A stretch of DNA of 64,000 nucleotides from the NCBI GenBank assembly GCA_016720545.1, contig JADKKK010000004.1, positions 372,001 through 436,000 on the forward strand, written 5' to 3'. Shown one piece after another: positions 44,779 to 54,306 of this stretch. The notes under the pieces are model-generated. The model ran no database searches and was not told the DNA's origin. It saw nothing but the letters and a program-made list of their open reading frames with translations. Origin of the DNA: Myxococcales bacterium (GTDB lineage: Bacteria > Myxococcota_A > Polyangia > Polyangiales > Polyangiaceae). The stretch's first letter is position 1; every line of letters begins with the position of its first letter. The translations under genes were made by a program, and so were the position numbers.

Positions 44779-46176
44779 TCATACGGTGGTCTGTCCGCCA
44801 GAGGAGGCGAAGCCGTGGCCCTCGATCACGAGCGAAGCGCGCTTGCCCTTCGAGGGGTCGCCCACGTAGGCCTCGAAGTCCTTACGGAACTTCTTCAAGA
44901 AGCCGAGGGCGGGCATCGCGGTGCCCTCGCCGAAGGCGCAGATCGTGTTGCCCATGATGTTGTTGGCGACCGAGTGGAGGGTGTCGAGCTCCTCCAGGGT
45001 GGCGGAGCCGTCCATGAGCTTCTCGCAGATGCGCAGCAGCCAGCCGGAGCCCTCGCGGCACGGCGTGCACTGCCCGCATGACTCGTGGCGGTAGAACTGC
45101 ATGAGGTTGTGCATCGCCGCGACGGGGCTCGTGCCCTCCGCCATCACGGTGATGCAGCAGGTGCCCAGCATGGTGCCGAGGCCGCGCGCCGTGTCCACGC
45201 CCAGGGGGACGTCGAGGATGCTCTTGCCGTCGTACGGGTGGAGCGGGGATTTCTCGTCCGGCGCACTGACGAGCTCGTCGGCGCGGAGGATGGGGGTGGA
45301 GGAGCCGCCGGGGATGATCGCCCAGAGCGGCTTGTCGCCGAGGACGCCGCCGCCGACGTCGTAGATGAGCTCGCGGAGCGTGGGGCCTACCGCCAGCTCG
45401 ACGACGCCGGGCTTCTTCACGTGGCCGTTCAGCCCGTAGAGGCGCACGCCGCCGTCGCCGATGGCGTGGAGCGCCGAGAGCTTCGAGAACTCTTCGCCGC
45501 CCATCAGGATCATGCTCGGGACGACGCCGATGGTCTCGAGGTTGTTGACCGTGGTGGGGCAGCCGAACGCGCCGACCTGCGCCGGGAACGGCGGCTTCAA
45601 GCGGGGCTCGCCGCGGCGACCCTCGAGCGAGTTGAGGAGCGAGGTCTCCTCGCCGCAGATGTACGCGCCCGCGCCCGTGTGGACGTGCACCTCGACCGGG
45701 TAGTCCTTCCCGAAGGGGCGCGCCCCGAGGTAGCCCTTCGCGCGGGCCTCGAGGATGGCGGCGTCGAGGCGGGCCTTCGACAGGTGGAGCTCGTCCCTCA
45801 CGTAGATGTAGGCCACGTGGGCGCCGATGCCGAAGCACCCGATGATGCACCCCTCGATGACCGAGTGAGGGTTCAGCTCCATCAGCGTGCGGTCTTTGTG
45901 GGTGCCGGGCTCGCCTTCGTCGGCGTTCAGCACCAGGTACGCGGGCTTCGTGGGGTGGGGCCGCATGAAGCTCCACTTGATGCCCATGGGGAAGCCGGCG
46001 CCGCCGCGGCCGCGGATGTTGGCCTTCTTCGCCTCGGCGACGACCTCGTCGCGCGACATCGAGGTGAGCACCTTGCGGGCCGCCTCGTAGCCGCGGGCCT
46101 CGCGCTCGTACACCGGGAGGGTGTGGCCGTCCCTGATGTCGTAGACTTTCGTAAGTAAATTCGTGGGCTTGAGCAT
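44779..46176 (-). CDS. nuoF: NADH-quinone oxidoreductase subunit F (FMN and NADH site)
   Basis: 465 residues, close to the usual 445. Motifs: FMN/NADH-binding GRGGAGFPMGIKWSF and ADEGEPGTHKDR, the YIYVRDELHLSK-type segment, AGAYICGEETSLLNSLEGRRGEPR and the N3 [4Fe-4S] cysteines in ESCGQCTPCREG with a fourth in NTICAFGEG. It oxidises NADH in the cytoplasmic arm. It follows nuoE by about 20 bp. Confidence 0.96.
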   Translation of the reverse strand: MLKPTNLLTKVYDIRDGHTLPVYEREARGYEAARKVLTSMSRDEVVAEAKKANIRGRGGAGFPMGIKWSFMRPHPTKPAYLVLNADEGEPGTHKDRTLMELNPHSVIEGCIIGCFGIGAHVAYIYVRDELHLSKARLDAAILEARAKGYLGARPFGKDYPVEVHVHTGAGAYICGEETSLLNSLEGRRGEPRLKPPFPAQVGAFGCPTTVNNLETIGVVPSMILMGGEEFSKLSALHAIGDGGVRLYGLNGHVKKPGVVELAVGPTLRELIYDVGGGVLGDKPLWAIIPGGSSTPILRADELVSAPDEKSPLHPYDGKSILDVPLGVDTARGLGTMLGTCCITVMAEGTSPVAAMHNLMQFYRHESCGQCTPCREGSGWLLRICEKLMDGSATLEELDTLHSVANNIMGNTICAFGEGTAMPALGFLKKFRKDFEAYVGDPSKGKRASLVIEGHGFASSGGQTTV

Positions 46177-46197
46177 GTTCTTGTTCTTCTCGTTCGC

Positions 46198-46674
46198 TCA
46201 GCGCCGGAGGCCGTCGAGGATGGCGTCGACCTTCTCGGGGGTGAGGTTCTCGAAGTAGTCCTTGTCGACCTGAATCATGGGGGCGGTGCCGCAGCTCGCG
46301 AGGCACTCGGCCGTGCGGAGCGTGATGGCCCCGTCGGACGTGGTCTCGCCGGCGTGGATGCCGAGCCGCTTCTCGCAGTGGTGGAGCAGCTCGCCGGCGC
46401 CCCGGAGCGCGCAGGGCAGGGTGCGGCACACCCACACCTGGTGCTTCCCCACGGGCTTCTGGTTGAACAGCGTGTAAAACGTGACGACGCCCTGCACGTG
46501 GGCCCCCGAGAGCTCGAGGCGGGATGCGACGAACTCCATGACCTCCGGCGAGACCCAGCCCTCTTGCTCCTGACAGAGGTGCAGCAGCGGAATGCACGCG
46601 GCCATCTTGTTTGGGTAGCGGCCGAGGAGCTCCGTGAGCTTCTGTTCGCGTTCGGGGGTCAGCTGAAAGGGCAT
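46198..46674 (-). CDS. nuoE: NADH-quinone oxidoreductase subunit E ([2Fe-2S])
   Basis: 158 residues, typical. The thioredoxin-like [2Fe-2S] domain has its ligands in CRTLPC (CX4C) and CLASC (CX3C). The N-terminal helical part includes KMAACIPLLHLCQEQEGW as in NuoE. It works with NuoF in NADH oxidation. It is the first nuo gene present here; nuoA-D are not upstream. Confidence 0.95.
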   Translation of the reverse strand: MPFQLTPEREQKLTELLGRYPNKMAACIPLLHLCQEQEGWVSPEVMEFVASRLELSGAHVQGVVTFYTLFNQKPVGKHQVWVCRTLPCALRGAGELLHHCEKRLGIHAGETTSDGAITLRTAECLASCGTAPMIQVDKDYFENLTPEKVDAILDGLRR

Positions 46675-46818
46675 CGCTCGTGGGCTCGTAGGTTCGGGGA
46701 AGCGTGAAGGCGAAGCGGCGCGGCCTGGCGGGGGAAGGGCGGAGCGGAAGAGAGCGGCGGACCGGGGGGCGGCGGGGACCGCGCGGCGGTCGGCGAAGAC
46801 GCAGAACCAAGGAGAAAG

Positions 46819-46840
46819 GCCCCACCTTTCGGGGTGGGGC
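46819..46840 (-). terminator. hairpin in the nuo leader (possible attenuator)
   Basis: An 8-bp perfect stem GCCCCACC / GGTGGGGC with a 6-base loop. On the minus strand it is followed by CTTTCTCC, a T-rich but not pure tract. No gene lies upstream on that strand for a long way, so it would end or attenuate a leader RNA about 145 bp before nuoE. Confidence 0.4.
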
Positions 46841-47048
46841 TCGGCGGTTCGCCTGGGTGAAGAGCCGCCCCGCGAATTCCCTGCAAAATGCGGGCGGACG
46901 CTAGTGTCGGCGGCCCCGCGATGTCAAGCAGGGATGCGCGCGCCGCCCCGGCGCAGCCCGCGCGGCGCCGTCCACAGGGTGCGGGACGGGCTCAGGAAGG
47001 GTGTGTGCGCAGAAGTGTGTGTGAGTGCGCAAAAAAGAGGCGAGGGAC
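46841..47048. other. divergent promoter region without a gene
   Basis: Between nuoE and the zinc-ribbon gene. Besides the leader hairpin and the boxes at 47049-47078 I see no coding sequence. A possible minus-strand -35 TTGCAG lies near 46880-46890, but its -10 is weak, so I do not call a nuo promoter. Confidence 0.4.
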
Positions 47049-47078
47049 TTGAGGATCGGCGGTGTGGGGAGATATCCT
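47049..47078 (+). promoter_or_regulatory. possible promoter of the zinc-ribbon protein gene
   Basis: TTGAGG (47049-47054) and TATCCT (47073-47078) are 18 bp apart. The leader to the ATG at 47172 would be about 90 bp and contains the GGAGG ribosome-binding site. Confidence 0.5.
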
Positions 47079-47171
47079 CACGCCGAGGGGTGCCGCTCGC
47101 CGAGCGACCCGCGCCTGATTTCTGTTTGCGGCTCGTGCGGAAGACGCCGCGTGACGCGTGCTGGAGGATCG

Positions 47172-48296
47172 ATGTTCTGCCCCAACTGCGGGAACCAAAA
47201 CCCCGAAAATGCCCCGAACTGTGTGAAGTGTGGCTTCGCGCTCAAGGCGGCCGCCCCCCAGAAGTTCAAGGGCACCATGATGATGGCGGAGGGCCTGGGA
47301 GCCCCGCCTCCGGGCCCGGGTCCCGGCGCTGTGGGCGCCGCCCGACCCGGTGCTCCGGCCAAGCTGAAGGGGACGATGGTCGGCGTCGCGCCGCCCTCGA
47401 TGGGCGCGGCGCCCGCGCCGCCGCAATTGCATTCGCCCGAGCCTCCCGCGAACCCGCTGGGCGCGACGTTCGCGCTCCCCGACGCGGCGGCCATGGGCGT
47501 CGGCGCGCCGTACGGGGGCGGTGGGGGTGCCCCCGGGGGCGCCCCGGCCGGAGCGCCCAAGATGCAGACCCAGCTCGGTGGCTATGCGGTGCCCGGCGCC
47601 GACATGGGCTACGGGCAGCCCTCTCAGGCGGCCGCGCCGGCCCCCTGGGGAGCGCCGGCTCCCGCCGATCCCGGCGCGATGGGCGGCCAGATGCCCCCGC
47701 AAGGGTTTGGGGCGCCCGCCCCGCAGCCGGAGCCCGCCTTCGACCCCGGGTTCGGTCAGTTCCAACAGAATTTTGCGCAGGCTGAGCAACAGCAGGCCCA
47801 GCAAGCGTTTGGCGCTCAGCCGTTCGGCGGCGCGGGCGGTCCCGGCATGGGCCCCGACATGGGCATGGGCGGCCCAGGCATGGGCATGGGCGGCCCGGGC
47901 ATGGGGGCCCCCGGAATGGGAATGGGCATGAGCGCGCCCGGCATGGGCGGCCCGGGGATGGGCATGGGCGCGCCCGGCATGGGCGACCCGAACATGGGCG
48001 GCCAGCAGGGCTTCGGTGGCGGCGCTCCTGGCGGCGGCGGCGGCGGGATGGTGCCCGCGGGCGACGTGAACACCACGCTCCCCCTCGTGCTCAGCGTGGT
48101 CTCGCTGTTCTGCTGCGGCCTCGGCACGCTGCTCGGCATCGGCGGGCTCGTGTTGGCCATCCAGGCCAAGAACGCCCAGAAAATGGGCGATCTCGCGACG
48201 GCCCAGCAGAAGGCCAAGCTCTCCACGATCCTGGCGGCGGTCGGCATCGGTGTCGGTCTGCTCGGCGGCGTCGTCAGCGCGGTCCTTCGCAGCTGA
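47172..48296 (+). CDS. zinc-ribbon protein with Pro/Gly/Met-rich linker and two membrane helices
   Basis: 374 residues from ATG 47172, preceded by GGAGG. An N-terminal zinc ribbon has cysteines 3, 6, 17 and 20 (CPNCG and CVKCG). Two copies of a short motif follow, KFKGTMM (Thr35) and KLKGTMV (Thr68), set in a disordered region. A long low-complexity stretch has Met-Gly-Gly-Pro repeats (about 210-310). The C-terminus has two membrane helices (LPLVLSVVSLFCCGLGTLLGI and LSTILAAVGIGVGLLGGVVS), similar in layout to DUF4190. The repeated Thr motif looks like a phosphorylation or FHA-docking site, as in the kinase at 25-28 kb (inference). Function is unknown. Confidence 0.75.
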   Translation: MFCPNCGNQNPENAPNCVKCGFALKAAAPQKFKGTMMMAEGLGAPPPGPGPGAVGAARPGAPAKLKGTMVGVAPPSMGAAPAPPQLHSPEPPANPLGATFALPDAAAMGVGAPYGGGGGAPGGAPAGAPKMQTQLGGYAVPGADMGYGQPSQAAAPAPWGAPAPADPGAMGGQMPPQGFGAPAPQPEPAFDPGFGQFQQNFAQAEQQQAQQAFGAQPFGGAGGPGMGPDMGMGGPGMGMGGPGMGAPGMGMGMSAPGMGGPGMGMGAPGMGDPNMGGQQGFGGGAPGGGGGGMVPAGDVNTTLPLVLSVVSLFCCGLGTLLGIGGLVLAIQAKNAQKMGDLATAQQKAKLSTILAAVGIGVGLLGGVVSAVLRS

Positions 48297-48358
48297 CCGC
48301 GGGGCCGGACGTCGAGCCGCGGCCCGCGCGGAGTCGGTACGGGCCGCCCGTCGGGCTC

Positions 48359-48706
48359 GTGCTTCTCGTGGCCGTGGTCGCGTCCGGGGTGCTCCCTTTG
48401 GACTGTCCCGTGCGCGCGGCCCTGGGCATCCCATGCCCGGGTTGCGGCATGACTCGGGCGGTGCATCTCCTCTTCCACGGGGAGGTGTGGGCCGCGCTCC
48501 GCATGCACCCCCTCGTGCTCGGGCTGGGGCCTTGGTGCGCGGCCCTGGTCGCGTCCGAGATCCTGGGCCACCTGCGGCTCGGGACCTTCGCGACCACGAT
48601 GCAGCGCCCCTTCTTTCGGCGGGGCTCGTACGTGGTGTTCGCGGCGACCCTCGCCGTGTGGCTCGCCCGGTTCGCGGGGCTCTTCGGCGGACCCTGTCCG
48701 CCGTGA
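48359..48706 (+). CDS. DUF2752 family membrane protein
   Basis: 115 residues from GTG 48359; no other standard start lies between it and the upstream gene. The family signature GIPCPGCGMTRA is present with the following LLFHGEVWAALRMHP, then two membrane helices (LVLGLGPWCAALVASEILG and YVVFAATLAVWLARFAGLFG). DUF2752 proteins are small inner-membrane proteins of unknown function. It lies 62 bp after the zinc-ribbon gene, also a membrane protein, so the two may be cotranscribed. Confidence 0.85.
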   Translation: MLLVAVVASGVLPLDCPVRAALGIPCPGCGMTRAVHLLFHGEVWAALRMHPLVLGLGPWCAALVASEILGHLRLGTFATTMQRPFFRRGSYVVFAATLAVWLARFAGLFGGPCPP

Positions 48707-48730
48707 GGCGCTCGACGCCGCGGCCGCGTC

Positions 48731-49878
<1,148 letters not shown>

Positions 49879-49882
<4 letters not shown>

Positions 49883-50757
49883 CGCTTGGCCTGCGGTGCC
49901 GCCGCCGGAGTTGCCGCCGGTTTCGCTGCCGGTTTCGCTTGAAAGGCCCGCTTGGAGCCCTCAAAGACGGTGGGCTCCTTCTTCACCCACGCGTCGTAGG
50001 CGGCGCGGAAGTCCGGGTGCTGCATGCAGATCGCCTGCGCCTGCGCCTCGGCCTCGATGGCCTGATCGAGCGACATCGTCGCCTCGCTCTCGAGCATCTG
50101 CTTGGTCATCGCGTGCGCGAACGCCGGACCCGAGGCGAGCCGCTCGGCGAGCTGGGTCGCGGCGGCGAGGCACTCGGCCTCCGGCACCACGCGCGTCGCG
50201 AGGCCGATACGGAAGGCCTCCTCCGCGCCGACCAGATCGCCCAAGAACAAGAGCTCGCTGGCGCGCCCGAGGCCTATCACCCGCGGCAGCAGGTAGGCCG
50301 CGCCCATGTCCGCGCCCGAGAGGCCGACCTTGGGGAAGATGAACCCGAAGCGCGCGGTGTCGGCGGCGATCCGGAAGTCGGCGGCGAGCGCCATGACCGC
50401 CCCTGCGCCTACGCAGATGCCGTTCACGGCGGCGACGACGGGCCGACGCAGCGCGCGCATGTTGCGGATGAGCGCGCCCGTGATCCGCGTGAACTCCACG
50501 AGCCCGCGCATGTCGCGCGAGAAGAGCTCTCCGATGATGGTCTCCACGTCGCCCCCGGAGCAGAAGGCGCGCCCCTCGCCCGTGAGCACCACGGCCCGCA
50601 CCTCCGGCTCGGCGTCGAGCGCCGCGAAGGTGTCGGTGAGCTCTCGATAGATCTCGAAGGTGAGCGAGTTCAGGGTCGCCGGGCGGTTCAAGGTGACGGT
50701 GGTGACGCCCGTCGCCTCGTCGTGCGCGAGCAGGAAGCCTTTTGCTGTAAGATGCAT
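49879..50757 (-). CDS. enoyl-CoA hydratase/isomerase family protein
   Basis: 292 residues from ATG 50757 with GGAGG ten bases upstream. Crotonase fold: oxyanion holes at FCSGGDVET (about residue 66) and ICVGAGAVMALAADFR, and active-site region GLSGADMGAAYLLPR, where an Asp stands at a usual Glu site. This variant is common in several enoyl-CoA hydratase-like enzymes. A Lys/Ala/Pro-rich tail of about 20 residues is unusual. Probably works with the coupled acyl-CoA dehydrogenase. The precise substrate is unknown. Confidence 0.88.
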
Positions 50758-50778
50758 GGAATCGCCTCCGGGGCTCGG

Positions 50779-51177
50779 TCAGTCGGGGAGCACCGCCACG
50801 CCCTCGATCTCGACCAGCGCGCCGGGCTCGAGGAGGCCCGCGACCTTGACCAGGCTCATCGCCGGGTAGTGCTTGCCGAGCCGCCCGCGCCACCCCTCGC
50901 CGATGGCCTTCGTCGCGGCGCGATAGGCCTCCAGATCGGTGACGAAGACAAGGAGCTTGACGATGTGCTCGGTGCCGCCACCCGCGGCGCGGACGACGGC
51001 GATGAGGTTGTCGAGCGCTTGCAGAAACTGGGTCGCGAAGTCGGTGCTGACGATGCGGGCGTTGGCGTCCCACGCTATCTGGCCCGAGAGGTGCAAATGC
51101 CGACCCTGCGAGAGGATCGCGTGGGCGTAGCCGCGCGGCTTCGGGAAGTTGGGCGGCGTGATCTTCTTCGACGGCAT
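50779..51177 (-). CDS. RidA (YjgF/Rid) family protein
   Basis: 132 residues from ATG 51177, preceded by AGGAGGAG, better than the GTG-like upstream start. The Rid pattern is clear: GYAHAILSQGRHLHLSGQI, FLQALDNLIAVVRAAGG, LLVFVTDLEAYRA and a final VEIEGVAVLP. The catalytic Arg of the RidA subgroup near the C-terminus is not evident, so it may belong to a Rid subgroup that does not hydrolyse 2-aminoacrylate. It precedes the crotonase gene by 21 bp and may deal with reactive intermediates of that pathway. Confidence 0.85.
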   Translation of the reverse strand: MPSKKITPPNFPKPRGYAHAILSQGRHLHLSGQIAWDANARIVSTDFATQFLQALDNLIAVVRAAGGGTEHIVKLLVFVTDLEAYRAATKAIGEGWRGRLGKHYPAMSLVKVAGLLEPGALVEIEGVAVLPD

Positions 51178-51268
51178 GGGCTCCTCCTCCGAACGAGGCG
51201 CCAGCATAACCGCGCGGCGCGAGGGCCTAGGACAATTCGCGCCGGGCCGGTGGACCTCGGCGGCGAGG

Positions 51269-52255
51269 CTAGTGCGACGCGGCGCGCGTCAGGCGGTCGC
51301 GGACGGCGGCCCACGCGTCCGTGTCGGGGACGGCCTCGGCGAGCACGACGGACACGCCCGCCTCGTCGAGCCGGTGGAGGGCCGCGAACAGCCCGTGCGC
51401 GTAGCCCGTGGGGGTGGCGTCGAGCCGCTCGAGCCGCGCGCCCGGGGGGCTCGACGAGCCCTCCGTGACGAGCGCTCCGACCGCGTCGACGCCGCGCGCG
51501 AGCTGGTCGGCCACCTGCGCGCCGAGCGTGCCTCGGGCGCAGAGCAGGAGCCGGGCCCGGGGCGCGTAGTGCTTCGCGTCGAGCCCGGGGGAGGCGCGCT
51601 CGCCGGCCGCGAGCTGCGGGCCCTCGGCCCGCGTGACGGGCCACACCGCCGCGAGCGCGTCGAGCGGGACGGCGCCGGGCCGGAGCACGCGCGCGGTCGG
51701 GGAGCGCACGTCTACCACGGTCGACTCTACGCCCGCCTCGCAGGGCCCGCCGTCGAGCACGAGCGCGACGGCGTCTCCGAGCGACCGGACGACGTGGGCG
51801 GCGAGCGTGGGGCTCAGCCCCTGGTACCGGTTGGCGCTCGGCGCCGCGATGGGCTCGCCCAGCGCTCGGATCAGCGCGAGCGCGCAGGGGTGGCCCGGGA
51901 CGCGGACGGCGATCGATGTGCCTCCGCCGGCCACCCCGGAGGGCACGTGGCTCGCGCGCTCGAGGACGAGCGTCAGGGGGCCGGGCCAGAAGGCCGCGGC
52001 GAGCGCTTCGGCCGCGGGGCCCCACGAGGCGACGAGCTCGCGCGCCATCGCCGGCCCGTCGACGTGGGCGATGAGCGGGTGCGTGGTCGGGCGCCCCTTG
52101 GCCGCGAAGATGCGTGCAGTATGCACTGGATCGAGGGCGCGCGCCCCGAGGCCGTAGACGGTCTCCGTGGGGAAGGCGACGAGCTCCCCCGCGCGGAGGA
52201 GGCGCGCCGCGAGCGCGATCGACTCGGGCTCGAGGGCGGGCAGCACGCGCGGCAT
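51269..52255 (-). CDS. threonylcarbamoyl-AMP synthase, Sua5 type
   Basis: 328 residues from ATG 52255. The YrdC domain has FPTETVYGLGARALD, KGRPTTHPLIAHV, WPGPLTLVLERA, VAVRVPGHP-like and PSANRYQGLSPT motifs. The C-terminal Sua5 domain (ASPGLDAKHYAPRARLLL) has the HYAP signature, so this is the long Sua5 form and not TsaC. It makes the first intermediate for t6A37 in tRNAs reading ANN codons, in the cytoplasm. It stands with the acyl-CoA genes on one strand, but 91 bp from RidA, so it may be separate. Confidence 0.95.
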   Translation of the reverse strand: MPRVLPALEPESIALAARLLRAGELVAFPTETVYGLGARALDPVHTARIFAAKGRPTTHPLIAHVDGPAMARELVASWGPAAEALAAAFWPGPLTLVLERASHVPSGVAGGGTSIAVRVPGHPCALALIRALGEPIAAPSANRYQGLSPTLAAHVVRSLGDAVALVLDGGPCEAGVESTVVDVRSPTARVLRPGAVPLDALAAVWPVTRAEGPQLAAGERASPGLDAKHYAPRARLLLCARGTLGAQVADQLARGVDAVGALVTEGSSSPPGARLERLDATPTGYAHGLFAALHRLDEAGVSVVLAEAVPDTDAWAAVRDRLTRAASH

Positions 52256-52376
52256 CGCCGCTCCATAGCGCGAAACGAGGCGGGACGCCCGAGCCGGAGC
52301 GTCACACCGGCGGGAGGCCTGCGACCCGTCCGCGCTCCATCTGTCGCGCGCTGCCGCCCGCTGGTAAGGTCGGCCC

Positions 52377-53051
52377 ATGCGCACGCCCTCGAGTCTCCCG
52401 CGGTCCGTCTCTCGCTGCGCACGCACGGGTGGGCCTCCGAGCGCTCAGGCGTTCGGCTCGCTCGTCGCGGTCGGCGCCGGCGTCATGTCCGTCGCGCTCG
52501 CGTGCGGGCCGAAGCCCACCGTGGCGCCCGTGCTCGCGCCTGCGGCTTCGGGGTCCGCCCCGGCGAGCGCGGTCGCGGCCCCCACGCCGCTGCCCTCGGG
52601 CCTGCCCGCTGCGCTGCCCGTCCCTCCCATGGGGGTTCGCGGCTCCGCACGCGCGCGCGTGATGCCCGATCCTGCGGCCGCCTGCCCCGAGACCCGCGCT
52701 GCGAACGCCGCGGCGCCGGCGTCCGCGCTGAAGCAGCTCGCGGAGGCGTGCAGTCTTCGCCCCTCCGGGCCGCTGCTGGCGGGCACGCTCGGCGACGGTG
52801 AGTCAGCGAAATCATGGCCTTTCCGCGCGAAGAAGGGGCAATGTTACCGGCTGCTCGTCGCCCACGAGCCCGCGCTGCAGGACGTGGTGGTGCTCTTGCG
52901 CGATAGCCAAGGGGCCTACGCGGTCGAGGGCCCGGAGGTCGCGGTGCCCGCTTCGGGGAAGGTGTGCTTCGACGCGGACGACGACGCGACCGTGCTCGTG
53001 TCGGTCGGCACGGGGCGTGGCGCGTTCGCGGTTCAGATCGTGGAGCGCTGA
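52377..53051 (+). CDS. lipoprotein of unknown function
   Basis: 224 residues. A long n-region precedes the hydrophobic stretch and lipobox ALACG near residue 42. A Pro/Ala-rich linker runs to about residue 85. The C-terminal 110 residues form a beta-rich domain (FRAKKGQCYRLLVAHEPALQD, VVVLLRDSQGAYAVEGPEVA, GKVCFDADDDATVLVSVGTG) like those bacterial C-terminal (PPC-like) domains that help secreted proteins fold. No catalytic motif. A TAAGGT box at about 52366-52371 would give a near-leaderless message. Confidence 0.65.
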   Translation: MRTPSSLPRSVSRCARTGGPPSAQAFGSLVAVGAGVMSVALACGPKPTVAPVLAPAASGSAPASAVAAPTPLPSGLPAALPVPPMGVRGSARARVMPDPAAACPETRAANAAAPASALKQLAEACSLRPSGPLLAGTLGDGESAKSWPFRAKKGQCYRLLVAHEPALQDVVVLLRDSQGAYAVEGPEVAVPASGKVCFDADDDATVLVSVGTGRGAFAVQIVER

Positions 53052-53236
53052 CCCTCGAGCCGCGGAGACGCGCGGCCCGCGGTGCAAACGCGGGACAGGC
53101 AGACCAGGCCCGCCGTTCTTGCACTGGGGCGACCCGTTTGCAGGGCGCTGGAACGGCGCGCTGGAACAGGTAGGCGCAGACCTGCGCTGGCATGAAGGCT
53201 GCCTGCGCAGACCTTCGTGAGGCATTCAATCTGCGG

Positions 53237-53617
53237 TCAGAGCTTCTGGGTGCCGGGAAGTTTGCTGAGCCGTCGGTCAAAGGTTCCGAGGGGGAAATGG
53301 CCAGCTCTGAGTGCAACGGAGAGGATAAGGCAGTCGGAGAAGCCGAGCTTGGGGTGAGCACGAAAGTGAGCGAGAGCGGAGGCGACGACATCGGCATCTT
53401 GAATGACCAAGGTTTGGTGATCCAAGAGTAGCGCGAGGCCAGCAGCGAGTTGAGGTGCCTTGATGGCATAGACAGAATCAAGGACCCAGACAGCCTCCAT
53501 GAGAACAAGATGAGAGATCCAGGCACCCGCCTGCACGAACGACTCGGCAGCGGCGAGTTGATGGGGGTCGTCGCGAGCGAGGAGCCGGACAAGAACGTTG
53601 GTGTCAACCGCGCGCAT
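53237..53617 (-). CDS. vapC: PIN-domain toxin, VapC-like
   Basis: 126 residues from ATG 53617. The four acidic residues of the PIN nuclease site can be traced: Asp in AVDTNVLVRLL (residue 4), Glu in LVLMEAVWVLD, Asp in GFSDCLIL and Asp in GTFDRRL. VapC toxins are Mg-dependent ribonucleases that cut tRNA or rRNA when freed from the antitoxin. The start lies 14 bp inside the end of the AbrB-type antitoxin gene, the usual antitoxin-first layout. The pair sits in a small accessory island. Confidence 0.9.
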   Translation of the reverse strand: MRAVDTNVLVRLLARDDPHQLAAAESFVQAGAWISHLVLMEAVWVLDSVYAIKAPQLAAGLALLLDHQTLVIQDADVVASALAHFRAHPKLGFSDCLILSVALRAGHFPLGTFDRRLSKLPGTQKL

Positions 53618-53864
53618 GGCGCGCTCGCAAGTGGGACCTGATGCCGCTCTTGAGCTCATCGAGGGAGCGGGGCTCAGGAGCGGTGAGGAAGAGAGTACGG
53701 TGAAGTTCCTCGGAGGTATGTCGGCCGGCGCGGCGGACGGTGATCCGATCGTCTTCGATGTCCCACTCGAGCACGGAGCCGGAGACAAGGGCGAGGCGCT
53801 TGCGTACCTCGGAGGGGACCGATATCTGTCCTTGAGCGGTGAGCTTGGACTGCGCGAGCTTCAT
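53604..53864 (-). CDS. vapB: AbrB/MazE-type antitoxin, VapB-like
   Basis: 86 residues from ATG 53864. The N-terminal SpoVT/AbrB swapped-hairpin domain reads KLTAQGQISVPSEVRKRLAL and GSVLEWDIEDDRITVRR. The C-terminal half (ELHRTLFLTAPEPRSLDELK) is the part expected to wrap the toxin. It should neutralise the VapC toxin and repress the operon by binding near its own promoter. The start agrees with the promoter boxes just upstream, which would give a leaderless message. Confidence 0.9.
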   Translation of the reverse strand: MKLAQSKLTAQGQISVPSEVRKRLALVSGSVLEWDIEDDRITVRRAGRHTSEELHRTLFLTAPEPRSLDELKSGIRSHLRARHARG

Positions 53865-53870
53865 ACGGAG

Positions 53871-53899
53871 CAAGTACCACGGTAATGAAGGCGAGGCAA
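53871..53899 (-). promoter_or_regulatory. promoter of vapBC
   Basis: On the minus strand TTGCCT (53894-53899) and TACTTG (53871-53876) are 17 bp apart. The predicted start falls at the antitoxin ATG (53864). The antitoxin would be expected to bind here. Confidence 0.6.
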
Positions 53900-54271
53900 G
53901 GAGGCGTCGCTCCGCGGTCGTCGCAGCGAGCGAGCGCGAGGCGCTGCAGACCCGGAAGGGGGCCTACTCCGTCGCCGACCCCCTTGACGTCGGAGTCATG
54001 CTGGCGCCGCCAGACGCTCCCGGATGGGAGGGTGCGCCAACACCTACTGCGTTGCCGATCTTCGGGAGGTTGAGGTGGCGAAGACCGTGCGCGAGGCGCC
54101 CGGAGAGGAAGCGACAGAAACCGCCGGTTCCAGCGAGGGATGGGCCCGGCTTGGCCGAGTCGCGGCTGGTCCTGGGCGGACGCTGCCGATTGCGAGGAGG
54201 CCGAAGCGCCGCCGTCTCTCGAGGTCGAGCGTCGCCAATCCAGGAGCCGTTAGTACGCACCTCAGATAACC
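53900..54271. other. stretch without a gene inside the accessory island
   Basis: Open frames on both strands here are broken or of unlikely composition, and none matches a family I know. It may be decayed sequence between the two toxin-antitoxin-like loci. Confidence 0.4.
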
Positions 54272-54300
54272 TGGACAATATAGTGACGAAAGGCTATAAC
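54272..54300 (+). promoter_or_regulatory. strong sigma-70-like promoter of the DUF4160 locus
   Basis: TGGACA (54272-54277) and TATAAC (54295-54300) are 17 bp apart, the closest match to the sigma-70 consensus in the window and set in unusually AT-rich sequence. The predicted start falls at the ATG at 54307. Confidence 0.75.
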
Positions 54301-54306
54301 TGTGCG

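Noticed and set aside
53192..53431. Plus-strand open frame across vapC
   Set aside because: Antisense to vapC, whose four active-site acids and overlap with vapB are convincing.
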